A stretch of 64,000 nucleotides of DNA from Pseudomonadota bacterium (GTDB lineage Bacteria; Pseudomonadota; Alphaproteobacteria; Caulobacterales; Caulobacteraceae). The stretch lies in contig JAIUNU010000008.1 in NCBI GenBank assembly GCA_020161365.1, positions 62,001-126,000 on the forward strand, written 5' to 3'. Made by a program: the position numbers and the translations under genes. This document shows, piece after piece, positions 48,897-57,145 of the stretch; within the stretch, counting starts at the first letter, position 1, and each line of letters begins with the position of its first letter. The notes below the pieces were generated by a model. It searched no databases and was not told where the DNA came from. It worked only from the letters and a program-made list of their open reading frames with translations.

Positions 48897-49736
48897 ATGT
48901 CCAAGCTCGTTCCCGCCGTCCGCTCGGGCGATGTCCTGATGCCCGCCCTGGGCTTTGGCACCTGGCAGCTGGAGAACGGGACCGCCGTACCGCTGGTCGA
49001 GAAGGCGCTGGAGATCGGCTACCGCCACATCGACACCGCCCAGATCTACGGCAACGAGCGCGACGTCGGGGCGGCGATCAGGAACAGCGGCGTCAAGCGC
49101 GACGAGATCTTCCTGACCACCAAGGTCTGGATCGACAAGTTCGCCGACGGCGACCTGCAACGCTCGGCCGAAAGGAGCCTGGAGAAGCTGGGCGTCGACC
49201 ATGTCGACCTGCTGCTGTTGCACTGGCCGAAACCCGAGGTGCCGCTGGCCGAAACCCTGAAGGCCCTGAACGAGGTTCGCGCCAGGGGTTGGACCCGCGC
49301 GATCGGCCTGTCGAACTTCCCTTCGGCGCAGCTCGAAGAGGCCGCCAAGCTGTCGGAGGCGCCGATCGCCACCGACCAGGTCGAGTACCACCCCTATCTG
49401 TCGCTGAAGACCCTGAAGGCCAAGGCCGACCAGTTGGGCGTCTCAATCACCGCCTGGTCGCCGCTGGCCCAAGGCAAGGTTGCGCAAGACCCGGTGCTGA
49501 TCGAGATCGGCCGCGCCCACGGCAAGACGCCCGGTCAGGTCACGCTACGCTGGATCATCCAGCAGGGTATCATCGCCATCCCGCGCACCAGCAATCCCGC
49601 CCGCATCGCCGAGAACTTCGACGTGCTCGATTTCGAGCTCTCGGACGCCGAAATGACCCGCATCCACGCCCTGGCCCGCCCCGACGGGCGTCTCGGCGAC
49701 TGGCTGGACAAGGCGTATCAGTGGGACGCGGAATAG
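48897..49736 (+). CDS. Aldo/keto reductase
   Basis: NADPH-dependent reductase of 279 residues with a TIM-barrel fold. The catalytic tetrad is D45-Y50-K77-H107-like: FIDTAQIYGNE (D, Y), FLTTKVW (K) and LLLLHWPKP (H). Phosphate-binding IPRTSNPARIAEN near residue 230 contacts NADP. The ORF track's longer frame upstream is a shadow; the ATG at 48897 is the family start MSKLVPAVRSGDVLMPALGFGTWQL. The best guess is a 2,5-diketo-gluconate or methylglyoxal reductase-type enzyme, not determinable from sequence. Confidence 0.92.
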   Translation: MSKLVPAVRSGDVLMPALGFGTWQLENGTAVPLVEKALEIGYRHIDTAQIYGNERDVGAAIRNSGVKRDEIFLTTKVWIDKFADGDLQRSAERSLEKLGVDHVDLLLLHWPKPEVPLAETLKALNEVRARGWTRAIGLSNFPSAQLEEAAKLSEAPIATDQVEYHPYLSLKTLKAKADQLGVSITAWSPLAQGKVAQDPVLIEIGRAHGKTPGQVTLRWIIQQGIIAIPRTSNPARIAENFDVLDFELSDAEMTRIHALARPDGRLGDWLDKAYQWDAE

Positions 49737-49810
49737 CCTCGCGCTCAACTTGACGCGCCGCTCATCCCGAGAACAATTTCGAATTGAGCGGGCTTGGGGC
49801 GGAGTGGGTG

Positions 49811-50755
49811 ATGGCGTTGGGACCGGGACCTGTGGTGGTCGCCTTGGCGCTGGCGAGCGCAATCCCGGCGCCTTTTCCGCTCTCGGCGCTACGCGCTGAC
49901 GCCATGGCCGCACGGGCTTTCGACTACTGGATCCTTCGCGCGGGCCGCACCCCGGCGGAGGTCCGGGCTCTGGCCGCTTCAGTCTCCGCAGACGATGAGG
50001 CCAAGGGTTGTCGCACCGAGGCTGACTTCGAGATCGTCCTGGGCCTTGAGAGCGCGACGGAGGCCAACTCCGCCGCTGCTTGGCGCGCGGACCGTGAGAC
50101 CGCCGCCCAGCTTGAGCGAGACGGCGAGGCTCTGCGCGCCAAGGCCCTGGCCGGCGAGCAGGTCGACGGCCGCTATGTCAGCCGCAATGTTCAGGACTTC
50201 GTGAAGCAGGCTCAGGCCGCGCGAACCCCGCGCGCCCGCGCCGTGATCGAGCGCGTCGCAGTCGACCAGGCCGGCCTGAGCATCTCCGCGCCAGGAAATC
50301 CGACGCCAGGGGTGGAGCGACGGATCGCCCTGCGCTCGAAACACCGCTACTGCGTTGTCGCCCGCGACAACGCCGAGTGGCTAAAGGCGGAGATCAAGTC
50401 GCACGGCTGGTTCACCCTCTCCGCCGACGGTCCAGAGGCCGATCGGGCGGCCTGGCTGATCGTCCAGCATAGCGATCACGACCCCGCCTTCCAGCGCGAA
50501 GCCTTGGCCCTGCTGACCCGCCTCAAGGACCAGAACGAGACTAACAAGCGCAACTACGCCTACCTCTACGACCGCCTAGCGGCGAATGAGGGCCGCAATC
50601 AGCTCTACGCGACACAAGCGCGCTGCCGTGCGGGCCGGCGCGAACCCCATCCCGCCGTCGAGGATCCTCAAGGCCTGGAGACTCGGCGCGCGGCTATGGG
50701 CCTGGAGACACTGGAAGCCTATTACGCCCGTTGGGGCGCTTGTCCAAAAGACTAG
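49811..50755 (+). CDS. Exported DUF6624 protein
   Basis: Protein of 314 residues with an N-terminal hydrophobic signal (GPGPVVVALALASAIPAPFPLS) and a C-terminal DUF6624 domain, seen as AAWLIVQHSDHDPAFQREALALLTRL and NYAYLYDRLAANEGRNQLYATQAR. The middle has no recognised fold. Function unknown. ATG 49811 is preferred over TTG 49784, because the extra residues do not extend the signal peptide. It lies alone, 74 bases after the reductase. Confidence 0.75.
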   Translation: MALGPGPVVVALALASAIPAPFPLSALRADAMAARAFDYWILRAGRTPAEVRALAASVSADDEAKGCRTEADFEIVLGLESATEANSAAAWRADRETAAQLERDGEALRAKALAGEQVDGRYVSRNVQDFVKQAQAARTPRARAVIERVAVDQAGLSISAPGNPTPGVERRIALRSKHRYCVVARDNAEWLKAEIKSHGWFTLSADGPEADRAAWLIVQHSDHDPAFQREALALLTRLKDQNETNKRNYAYLYDRLAANEGRNQLYATQARCRAGRREPHPAVEDPQGLETRRAAMGLETLEAYYARWGACPKD

Positions 50756-50847
50756 GGCGCTGGTCCTTGCGCGCGCCGATGCTAAGCTCAGGCAATATGC
50801 GAGCGGGAGACTCTCGCGGTTCGACCTAACCACCACCGGGAAATCCC

Positions 50848-51111
50848 ATGCGCCTCGCCGTCGTCGCTCTCGCCGTCCTGTCCCTTCCGGCTTTGTCGGC
50901 CTGCACCGAGAGCAAGCAAGCCCGGCGCGCGGCGACGTGGAACGATAAGCCGGCCGACATCGTCTGCTGGTCGTACGGGACCCAGACCTTCGCCGGACGC
51001 TCGACCGGCAAGGTCGAGTATGACGAAGGCGGTCGCATCTCGTTCGTCGACGCCGCCAACGGCCGCTACACCACGGTCGAGGGCGAGTGCCGGGTCGTCT
51101 ACGCGAAATAG
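50848..51111 (+). CDS. Small lipoprotein
   Basis: Exported protein of 87 residues with a lipobox: RLAVVALAVLSLPALSAC, cysteine 19 the likely lipidated residue. The mature part has about 68 residues with an aromatic and Cys-containing core (IVCWSYGTQTFAGRSTGK and GECRVVYAK) and two additional cysteines that could pair. No family recognised. The A-rich CCACCGGGAAATCCC leader is 8 bases before ATG. It ends 4 bases from the convergent DUF4287 gene. Confidence 0.7.
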   Translation: MRLAVVALAVLSLPALSACTESKQARRAATWNDKPADIVCWSYGTQTFAGRSTGKVEYDEGGRISFVDAANGRYTTVEGECRVVYAK

Positions 51112-51115
51112 GCGG

Positions 51116-51331
51116 CTATTTCAGACCGTCCTCGGCCAAGGTGTAGGCCACGATCGCGTTGGCGTGACCGTGGCCCATGCCATGCGCGCTCTTCAGCACG
51201 GCGACGAGATCCATGTGCTTGGCCGGATAGGCGTCGCGCACGATCTTCTGCCAGTGGGCGACCGGCTGGCCGTAGGTCTTCTCGATCGACGGGAAGTAGG
51301 ACGCCGGGCCCTTCACCTTGTTGTCGGACAT
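51116..51331 (-). CDS. DUF4287 domain protein
   Basis: Short protein of 71 residues matching DUF4287, a domain of unknown function: KGPASYFPSIEKTYGQPVAHWQKIV, LVAVLKSAHGMGHGHANAIVAYTL. It has no signal or membrane segment. The ATG at 51331 is preceded by GAGAAACG, so the ribosome-binding site is weak. It is divergent from proA with 177 bases between. Confidence 0.83.
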   Translation of the reverse strand: MSDNKVKGPASYFPSIEKTYGQPVAHWQKIVRDAYPAKHMDLVAVLKSAHGMGHGHANAIVAYTLAEDGLK

Positions 51332-51508
51332 GAGAAACGCCTCTCGGTTTTAGCCAACCCTTGATGCGTCGGCCGCTCGCCGTCGGCAATGGCCACGCCC
51401 CGACTGTCACCAAAACTCCCTCCGTTTTCAGACGAACCCGGTTTCATCCGTTCCGGAAAGCGCCTAGGTAAGTCTCAACCTGAGCATAACCGTCAGGACG
51501 GGGACGAG

Positions 51509-52783
51509 ATGGACGACGCGGGCGCCAGCTTGCAGGCGATCATGGCGGGGATGGGCCGGACGGCCCGTGACGGCGCGCGCGCGCTTCGTCTCGCCACGCC
51601 AGAGCAGCGCACCGCCGCGATCCAGGCCATGGCCGCCGCCATCCGCGAAGACGCCGACATGATCTTGGCCGCCAACGCCAAGGACCTGGCGCGGGCTGAG
51701 GCGAACGGCGTCTCGGGCCCGATGCTGGACCGGCTGGCTCTAGACGCCGCCCGCCTGGAGGGCGTGGCTGCCGGAGTCGAGGCCGTGGCCGCCATTCCCG
51801 ATCCCGTCGGCGTGGCCACCTCGCGCTGGACCCGGCCCAACGGCCTGGACATCGCCCGCGTGCGCACGCCGATCGGCGTGATCGCCATGATCTATGAAAG
51901 CCGCCCCAACGTGACCGCCGACGCTGCGGCGCTGTGCGTGCGCTCGGGCAATGCGGTGATCCTGCGCGGCGGCTCGGAGTGTATCCACTCCAACCTGGCC
52001 ATTCACGCCGCCATCGTCAGGGGCCTTGTGAAGACCGGCCTGCCTGCTGCGGCCGTGCAGGCCGTGAAGACACCCGATCGGGCCGCCGTCGGTATGATCC
52101 TGGCCGGGCTCGACAAGACCATCGACCTGATCATTCCGCGCGGCGGCAAGAGCCTGGTGGCCAGGGTCCAGGCCGAGGCCCGCGCCCCGGTGCTGGGCCA
52201 TCTGGAAGGCCTGAACCACGTCTTCGTCCACGCCGCCGCCGACCTGAAAAAGGCCGTCGAGGTGGTGGTGAACGCCAAGCTGCGCCGCGTGTCGGTCTGC
52301 GGCTCGGCCGAGACCCTGCTGATCGACAAGGCGGCCGCGGAAAAGCTGCTGCCGCCGATCGCCGACGCCCTGATCAGGGCCGGCTGCGAGCTGCGCGGCG
52401 ACGCCGCCGCCCGCGCCATCGAGCCGACCATGAAAAAGGCGAGCGCCGAGGACTGGACGACCGAATACCTGGCCCCGATCCTGGCCGTGGCCGTGGTCGA
52501 CGGCGTGGCCGGCGCGGCCCAGCACATCGCCTCGTACGGCTCGGGCCACACCGACGCGATCATCACCGAGGATCCGGCGGCCGCCGAAGCCTTCATCGCC
52601 GAGGTCGACAGCGCCATCGTGCTGGTCAACGCCTCGACCCAGTTCGCCGACGGCGGCGAGTTCGGCTTCGGGGCCGAGATCGGCATCGCCACCGACAAGC
52701 TACATGCCCGCGGCCCGGTGGGGGCCGAGCAACTGACGACGTTCAAATATGTGGTTCGCGGGACCGGCCAGACTCGTCCCTGA
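51509..52783 (+). CDS. proA: Glutamate-5-semialdehyde dehydrogenase
   Basis: NADPH-dependent gamma-glutamyl phosphate reductase of 424 residues, the second step of proline synthesis. The catalytic cysteine is in [12 protein letters not shown] (near residue 266), with the [26 protein letters not shown] and the late [18 protein letters not shown] blocks conserved. ATG 51509 ([14 protein letters not shown]) follows AGGACGGGG; the upstream 40 codons lack family character. No proB is visible nearby. It starts the cluster proA-nadD-rsfS-rlmH. Confidence 0.96.
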   Translation: MDDAGASLQAIMAGMGRTARDGARALRLATPEQRTAAIQAMAAAIREDADMILAANAKDLARAEANGVSGPMLDRLALDAARLEGVAAGVEAVAAIPDPVGVATSRWTRPNGLDIARVRTPIGVIAMIYESRPNVTADAAALCVRSGNAVILRGGSECIHSNLAIHAAIVRGLVKTGLPAAAVQAVKTPDRAAVGMILAGLDKTIDLIIPRGGKSLVARVQAEARAPVLGHLEGLNHVFVHAAADLKKAVEVVVNAKLRRVSVCGSAETLLIDKAAAEKLLPPIADALIRAGCELRGDAAARAIEPTMKKASAEDWTTEYLAPILAVAVVDGVAGAAQHIASYGSGHTDAIITEDPAAAEAFIAEVDSAIVLVNASTQFADGGEFGFGAEIGIATDKLHARGPVGAEQLTTFKYVVRGTGQTRP

Positions 52784-52832
52784 GGCCGGCCGGCCCAACG
52801 CCCAGCGCCTGGGGTTCCACCTGGAGCCCGGG

Positions 52833-53399
52833 ATGCGCGTCGGGCTGTTCGGCGGCAGCTTCAACCCGGCGCACGAGGGCCACGCCCACGTGGCCGAAAC
52901 CGCCATGCGCCGGCTGGAGCTGGATCGCGTGATCTGGCTCGTGTCGCCGCAGAATCCGCTGAAGCCCTCACATGAAACCCGCCCCGTCGCCGAGCGCATG
53001 GCCAACGCCCGCCGCTGGGCGCGCGGCTCGGGGATGATCGTCTCGGACGCCGAGACGCGACTGGGCTCGCAATACACGATCGACACCCTGCGCGTTCTGC
53101 GGGCCCGCTACCCCGGCGTGAAGTTCGTCTGGATCATGGGCGCCGACAGCCTGGCCACCTTCCATCGCTGGCGCGGCTGGACCCAGATCATGCGCGAGGT
53201 GCCCGTGGCGGTGATCTCGCGCCCGTGGATCGCGCTGAAGGCCCGCACCGCACCCGCCGCTCGCCGCTTCGCCTTCGCCCGCTGGCCGGCCAGCGCCGCC
53301 GCCAAGCTGCCGGACGCCAAATCACCGGCCTGGGTCTACCTGACGGGGCCGCTGAACTTCGCCTCCTCGACGGCGATGCGGGCGCGGCAGAAGGGTTAA
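52833..53399 (+). CDS. nadD: Nicotinate-nucleotide adenylyltransferase
   Basis: NMN/NaMN adenylyltransferase of 188 residues, making deamido-NAD. The nucleotidyltransferase motif GGSFNPAHEGHAHVAE (with the HxGH dyad) begins near residue 7, and ISRPWIALKAR and the C-terminal ISSTxxR-like NFASSTAMRARQ motif are present. ATG 52833 is preceded by GGAGCCCGGG; an upstream ATG at 52749 would add 28 residues and overlap proA by 35 bases. It lies 49 bases after proA. Confidence 0.95.
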   Translation: MRVGLFGGSFNPAHEGHAHVAETAMRRLELDRVIWLVSPQNPLKPSHETRPVAERMANARRWARGSGMIVSDAETRLGSQYTIDTLRVLRARYPGVKFVWIMGADSLATFHRWRGWTQIMREVPVAVISRPWIALKARTAPAARRFAFARWPASAAAKLPDAKSPAWVYLTGPLNFASSTAMRARQKG

Positions 53400-53480
53400 G
53401 AAGCGTTGCGCGCGCGCCGCTGAAGGCTTGCGAAACGCCGTTCCGCCATCACCCCCTCACGTTTCGTCCAATTCCGTGCT

Positions 53481-53951
53481 ATGAGGGCTATCCACAGCGA
53501 CCCCATAAGGAGCAATCCGCTGCGTAGCGACCCCGCGCAAAGTGCGCACGAAGGCCCGGCCGGCGCCGAGTCCTCGACTGAATCCCCGGGCCTGAGTCCG
53601 GTTCTCGACGTGAAGGCGCTGGAGCGCCTCATCCTCGACCGCCTTGACGACGACAAGGCCCAGGACATCGTCCACATCGACCTGACGGACAAGAGCTCGG
53701 TCGCCGACAGCCTGATCGTGGCGTCGGGCCGTTCGCACCGTCACGTCGGCGCCCTGGCCGACCATATCCTGCGCGCCCTGAAGGAAAGCGGCTTCGGCAA
53801 GGCGCGGGTCGAAGGCCTGCCGCACTGCGACTGGGTGCTGATCGACGCCGGCGACGTCGTCATCCACCTGTTCCGCCCCGAAGTGCGCAGCTTCTACAAC
53901 ATCGAGAAGATCTGGGCCGTCGACGCCCCGCACCGCACGGCGGCGAACTGA
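53481..53951 (+). CDS. rsfS: Ribosome silencing factor RsfS
   Basis: Protein of 156 residues that binds L14 and blocks subunit joining when nutrients are scarce. The domain from about residue 45 shows ERLILDRLDDDKAQDIVHIDL, SVADSLIVASGRSHRHVGALAD and PHCDWVLIDAGDVVIHLFRPEVRSFYNIEKIW, all diagnostic. The N-terminal 40 residues are low-complexity and probably disordered, so the start might be later. It follows nadD, as in most Alphaproteobacteria. Confidence 0.95.
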   Translation: MRAIHSDPIRSNPLRSDPAQSAHEGPAGAESSTESPGLSPVLDVKALERLILDRLDDDKAQDIVHIDLTDKSSVADSLIVASGRSHRHVGALADHILRALKESGFGKARVEGLPHCDWVLIDAGDVVIHLFRPEVRSFYNIEKIWAVDAPHRTAAN

Positions 53952-53968
53952 TTTTCCTGATCCAGCTC

Positions 53969-53997
53969 GGCCGCCGCCTGATTAAGAGGCGGCGGCC
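53969..53997 (+). terminator. Hairpin between rsfS and rlmH
   Basis: An 11-base-pair stem, GGCCGCCGCCT and AGGCGGCGGCC, around a seven-base loop. It is followed by TTGAGCCTTG, too few U for a strong terminator, so it is probably an attenuator or mRNA-protecting structure before rlmH. Confidence 0.45.
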
Positions 53998-54014
53998 TTG
54001 AGCCTTGTTTCCCG

Positions 54015-54479
54015 ATGAAGATCACCATCCTCACCGTCGGAAAGCTCGGCCGGATGGTCGAGGCTCAGCTGGCGCTGGACTACGCGTCCCGCGCCACCGC
54101 CTCCGGCCGCGCGCTGGCGCTTGGTCCTGTCGACATTCTTGAGGTCGAAGCGCGCAAGCCCGGCAAGGCCGCCGAGGCCGAGGTGCTGCGCCCGCATCTT
54201 GAGGGCGCGTATGTCGTGGCGTGCGACGAGCACGGCAAGGCCTGGAAAAGCCGCGCCTTCGCCGATCATCTGGCTCGGCTGCGCGATGACGGGAACCGCC
54301 GCGTGGTGTTCCTGATCGGCGGCGCCGATGGCCTGGATCCCTCGATCCTGGCGGCGGCGAACGAAACCATGGCTTTCGGCGTCCAGACCTGGCCGCACGC
54401 CCTGGCCCGCGCCATGCTGGCCGAACAGGTCTATCGCGCCGCGACCATCATGTCGGGCTCGCCCTATCACCGCGATTGA
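54015..54479 (+). CDS. rlmH: 23S rRNA pseudouridine-1915 N3-methyltransferase RlmH
   Basis: SPOUT methyltransferase of 154 residues that modifies pseudouridine 1915 in helix 69 of 23S rRNA. The knot region is VVFLIGGADGLDP and the C-terminus ends in the family motif YRAATIMSGSPYHRD. The start MKITILTVGKLG is conserved. It works with RsfS upstream on the ribosome large subunit. Its stop lies 16 bases before the EnvC-like gene. Confidence 0.96.
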   Translation: MKITILTVGKLGRMVEAQLALDYASRATASGRALALGPVDILEVEARKPGKAAEAEVLRPHLEGAYVVACDEHGKAWKSRAFADHLARLRDDGNRRVVFLIGGADGLDPSILAAANETMAFGVQTWPHALARAMLAEQVYRAATIMSGSPYHRD

Positions 54480-54495
54480 GGCAAGAGTTCCGGCG

Positions 54496-55551
54496 ATGCC
54501 CCGCTCGCGACTCGCCCTTGCTGCCTGCGCCCTGATCCTGACCGTCCCGACGGTAGTGGTCGGCTGGCAGCGCGCGGACCCGGCTTTCGAGGCCCAGCGG
54601 GCCAAGGATCGCCAGCAAGCCGCCGACATCCGCCGCGAGATCCAGGACCTGCGCGCCGAGCTTGATCGGCTGGACCACGCCCGCATCGCCGCCGGCGTCG
54701 ATGTGGACGCCAAGCGCGACCGACTGGAGGCGCTGAACGCTCGGGAAAGGACAATCCTGGCCGATCTCGGCCGAAACCGTCAGCGGCTGTCACTGCTGCT
54801 GTCAGCGCTGCAGCTGTTTCGCCGCGATCCCCCGCCAGCCTTGCTGGTGTCGCCCGGCGACGCCCGCGACGCGGTGCGCGCGGCGATCCTGATCCGCGCC
54901 ATGACGCCGGATCTGAAGGCGCGCGCCGACGCCTATGGCCGTCAGGCGACGGCGATCGGGACCCTGCGTCGCGAGGCGGCGGCCGCCTCTGCGGAACTCT
55001 TCACGGCCGAGAGCGTGGTGGCGGACCGCAAGGGCGAGATCGAGCGCCTCATCATCGAGAAGACCGAGCTCGAACGCGCCTATGCCCAGGAGGCGCTGAC
55101 CCAGACCAATGAGCTGAAGACCCTCGGCGCCCTGACGGACGGGTTGGGCCGGTTCGAGCCCAGCGGCCCGCTCAAGCTGCGGCCGCCCGTCGAAGCGGCG
55201 ATCGTTCGTCGGTTCGGACAGGAGATGCCGGTCGGCGGCAAGTCGCCGGGCCTGACACTGCGCCCCGAGAAGGGCGCAACCATCGCCGCGCCCGTCGCCG
55301 GGGTCGTCGAATACGCCGGCGCGCTGAATGGCTGGGGAGCAGTGCTGATCCTGCGCGCCCAAGGCGCCTATCACGTGGTGCTGGCGGGCCTGGACCAGGT
55401 CACCGCCGCGCCCGGACAATCTGTCGCGGCCGGCGCCCCCATCGGAAAGATGCCCGACCATGCGTCTTCCGAGCCGGAACTCTATATGGAGGTAAGGGAA
55501 AACGGCGCGCCGGCCGATCCGGAGCGCTGGCTGAAACAGGAGTCGCGATAG
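54496..55551 (+). CDS. EnvC-like protein with degenerate LytM (M23) domain
   Basis: Exported protein of 351 residues, an activator-type relative of murein hydrolase activator EnvC. After a signal (LALAACALILTVPTVVVG, cleavage near 25) come two coiled-coil segments (about 30-100 and 150-210) and an M23/LytM-like domain (about 230-345). All zinc ligands usual in M23 enzymes are lost: the first histidine-aspartate region reads GLTLRPEKGATIAAP, the YAH motif is replaced by VVLAGLDQ, and the HxH by PELYMEVR. It is thus expected to activate an amidase rather than cut peptidoglycan. In Caulobacter an EnvC homologue named LdpF is known; identity with this gene is likely but not proven here. It directly precedes ctpA. 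Confidence 0.88.
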   Translation: MPRSRLALAACALILTVPTVVVGWQRADPAFEAQRAKDRQQAADIRREIQDLRAELDRLDHARIAAGVDVDAKRDRLEALNARERTILADLGRNRQRLSLLLSALQLFRRDPPPALLVSPGDARDAVRAAILIRAMTPDLKARADAYGRQATAIGTLRREAAAASAELFTAESVVADRKGEIERLIIEKTELERAYAQEALTQTNELKTLGALTDGLGRFEPSGPLKLRPPVEAAIVRRFGQEMPVGGKSPGLTLRPEKGATIAAPVAGVVEYAGALNGWGAVLILRAQGAYHVVLAGLDQVTAAPGQSVAAGAPIGKMPDHASSEPELYMEVRENGAPADPERWLKQESR

Positions 55552-55664
55552 TCGACTTTTTCAGTAATTGTGGCCGTAATTATACCTCCGGTCACTGACA
55601 GGGTTGGTCGGGACTAAACACGGGTTGCGGCGCCGCGCGCCGCTAGGGAGCCTTCTGGGCCTTT

Positions 55665-57059
55665 ATGCGCAAGTACCTGATCATCGGCGTTTCGGCCTTC
55701 GTCCTCGGCGCGGGAACGATGGCCTACATCAGTCCCATCGCCCAGGCGAACAACGCCCCCAAGGCCAAGACCTACAAGATGCTGGAGCTTTTCGGCGACG
55801 TGCTGGGCACGGTCGAGGACCAGTATGTCACCGAGGTCGACGACAAGAAGCTGATCGAGGCGGCCCTCGACGGCATGCTGACCAGCCTAGACCCGCACTC
55901 CGGCTACCTGGCGCCCGACGCCTATGAAGACATGCAGGACACCACCCGCGGCGAGTACGGCGGGCTTGGCCTGGAGGTCACCAGCGAAGAGGGCGTAGTC
56001 AAGGTGATCTCGCCGATGGACGGCACCCCGGCGTCGCGCGCCGGCATCCAGGCCGGCGACTACATCACCTCGGTCAACGGCCAGAGCGTGCTGGGCCTGA
56101 CGGTCAACGAAGCCGTCAAGCAGATGCGCGGCACGGCCGGCGAGCCCGTCACCCTGACGATCGCTCGTGACAAGACCGACCCCTTCGACGTCAAGCTGAT
56201 CCGCGAAGTCATCAAGCCCAAGGCCGCCATCGCCCGCATGGAGGGCGACTACGGCTATGTCCGCTTGCCCGGCTTCAACGAGAAGGCCACCGACGCGCTC
56301 GTGGCCTCGATCAACGAGCTGAAGGCCAAGAACCCGAAGATGAAGGGCCTTATCCTGGATCTTCGCAACAATCCGGGCGGCCTGCTCGACCAGGCGGTCG
56401 GCGTGGCCGATGTGTTTCTGGACGGTGGCGAGGTGGTCAGCCAGCGCGGCCGCGACGCCCGCAATATCCAGCGCTACAACGCCCGCGCGGGCGACATGCT
56501 GAACGGCCTGCCGATGGTGGTGCTGATCAACCAGGGCTCGGCCTCGGCGGCGGAGATCGTGGCGGGCGCGCTGCAAGACCGCAAGCGGGCCGAACTGGTC
56601 GGCCTGACCAGCTTCGGCAAGGGTTCGGTGCAGACCGTGATCCCGCTGCGCGGCGGCGCCGACGGCGCCTTGAAGCTGACCACGGCCAAGTATTTTACCC
56701 CGTCGGGCCGTTCGATCCAGAAGACCGGCATCGCGCCCGACCTCGAAGTCGCCCAGACCCGTGACCAGGCCCAGGACATCGCCAATCGCGTCTGGTTCAG
56801 CGAAGCCAGCTTCAAGAACGCGCTCAACGCCGACGAGGGCAAGGCGCGCGTCGGCGCTCATACGCCGGCCGAGGCGCCACCGACGGGCTTCGACGACAAG
56901 AAGGGCGACTTCCAACTGCAGCGGGCCATCGCCGTGCTGCAGGCCGGGGGCGTCGCCAATACGCCGAAGCTCCCCAAGCCCGCCGCCAAGGTCGCCGAGG
57001 TGACGGCCAAGGCCGCCGCCGCGGCGGGCGGCAAGGCGCCGGTGACCGAGACCAAGTAA
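55665..57059 (+). CDS. ctpA: C-terminal processing peptidase CtpA (S41)
   Basis: Serine protease of 464 residues acting in the periplasm on C-termini of envelope proteins. An N-terminal hydrophobic segment (1-28) exports it, a PDZ domain spans about 95-170 (GGLGLEVTSEEGVVKVISPM), and the S41 catalytic dyad is S294 (GSASAAEI) and K319 (FGKGSVQ). The C-terminal 60 residues are rich in Ala, Pro and Lys. ATG 55665 has a GGGAGCC stretch upstream. With the EnvC-like gene 113 bases before, it is typical of alphaproteobacterial envelope-remodelling clusters; an intrinsic terminator follows. Confidence 0.95.
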   Translation: MRKYLIIGVSAFVLGAGTMAYISPIAQANNAPKAKTYKMLELFGDVLGTVEDQYVTEVDDKKLIEAALDGMLTSLDPHSGYLAPDAYEDMQDTTRGEYGGLGLEVTSEEGVVKVISPMDGTPASRAGIQAGDYITSVNGQSVLGLTVNEAVKQMRGTAGEPVTLTIARDKTDPFDVKLIREVIKPKAAIARMEGDYGYVRLPGFNEKATDALVASINELKAKNPKMKGLILDLRNNPGGLLDQAVGVADVFLDGGEVVSQRGRDARNIQRYNARAGDMLNGLPMVVLINQGSASAAEIVAGALQDRKRAELVGLTSFGKGSVQTVIPLRGGADGALKLTTAKYFTPSGRSIQKTGIAPDLEVAQTRDQAQDIANRVWFSEASFKNALNADEGKARVGAHTPAEAPPTGFDDKKGDFQLQRAIAVLQAGGVANTPKLPKPAAKVAEVTAKAAAAAGGKAPVTETK

Positions 57060-57092
57060 GCACTAGGCCTCGACTCTCTCCCGAAAGGATCA

Positions 57093-57127
57093 ACGCCGCC
57101 CCGGAGGCTCCGGGGCGGCGTTTTTCA
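57093..57127 (+). terminator. Intrinsic terminator after ctpA
   Basis: Arms ACGCCGCCCCGG and CCGGGGCGGCGT with a five-base loop, followed by TTTTTC on the plus strand. It ends the proA-to-ctpA cluster. Confidence 0.92.
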
Positions 57128-57145
57128 TTACCTCCGCGATCGGCC

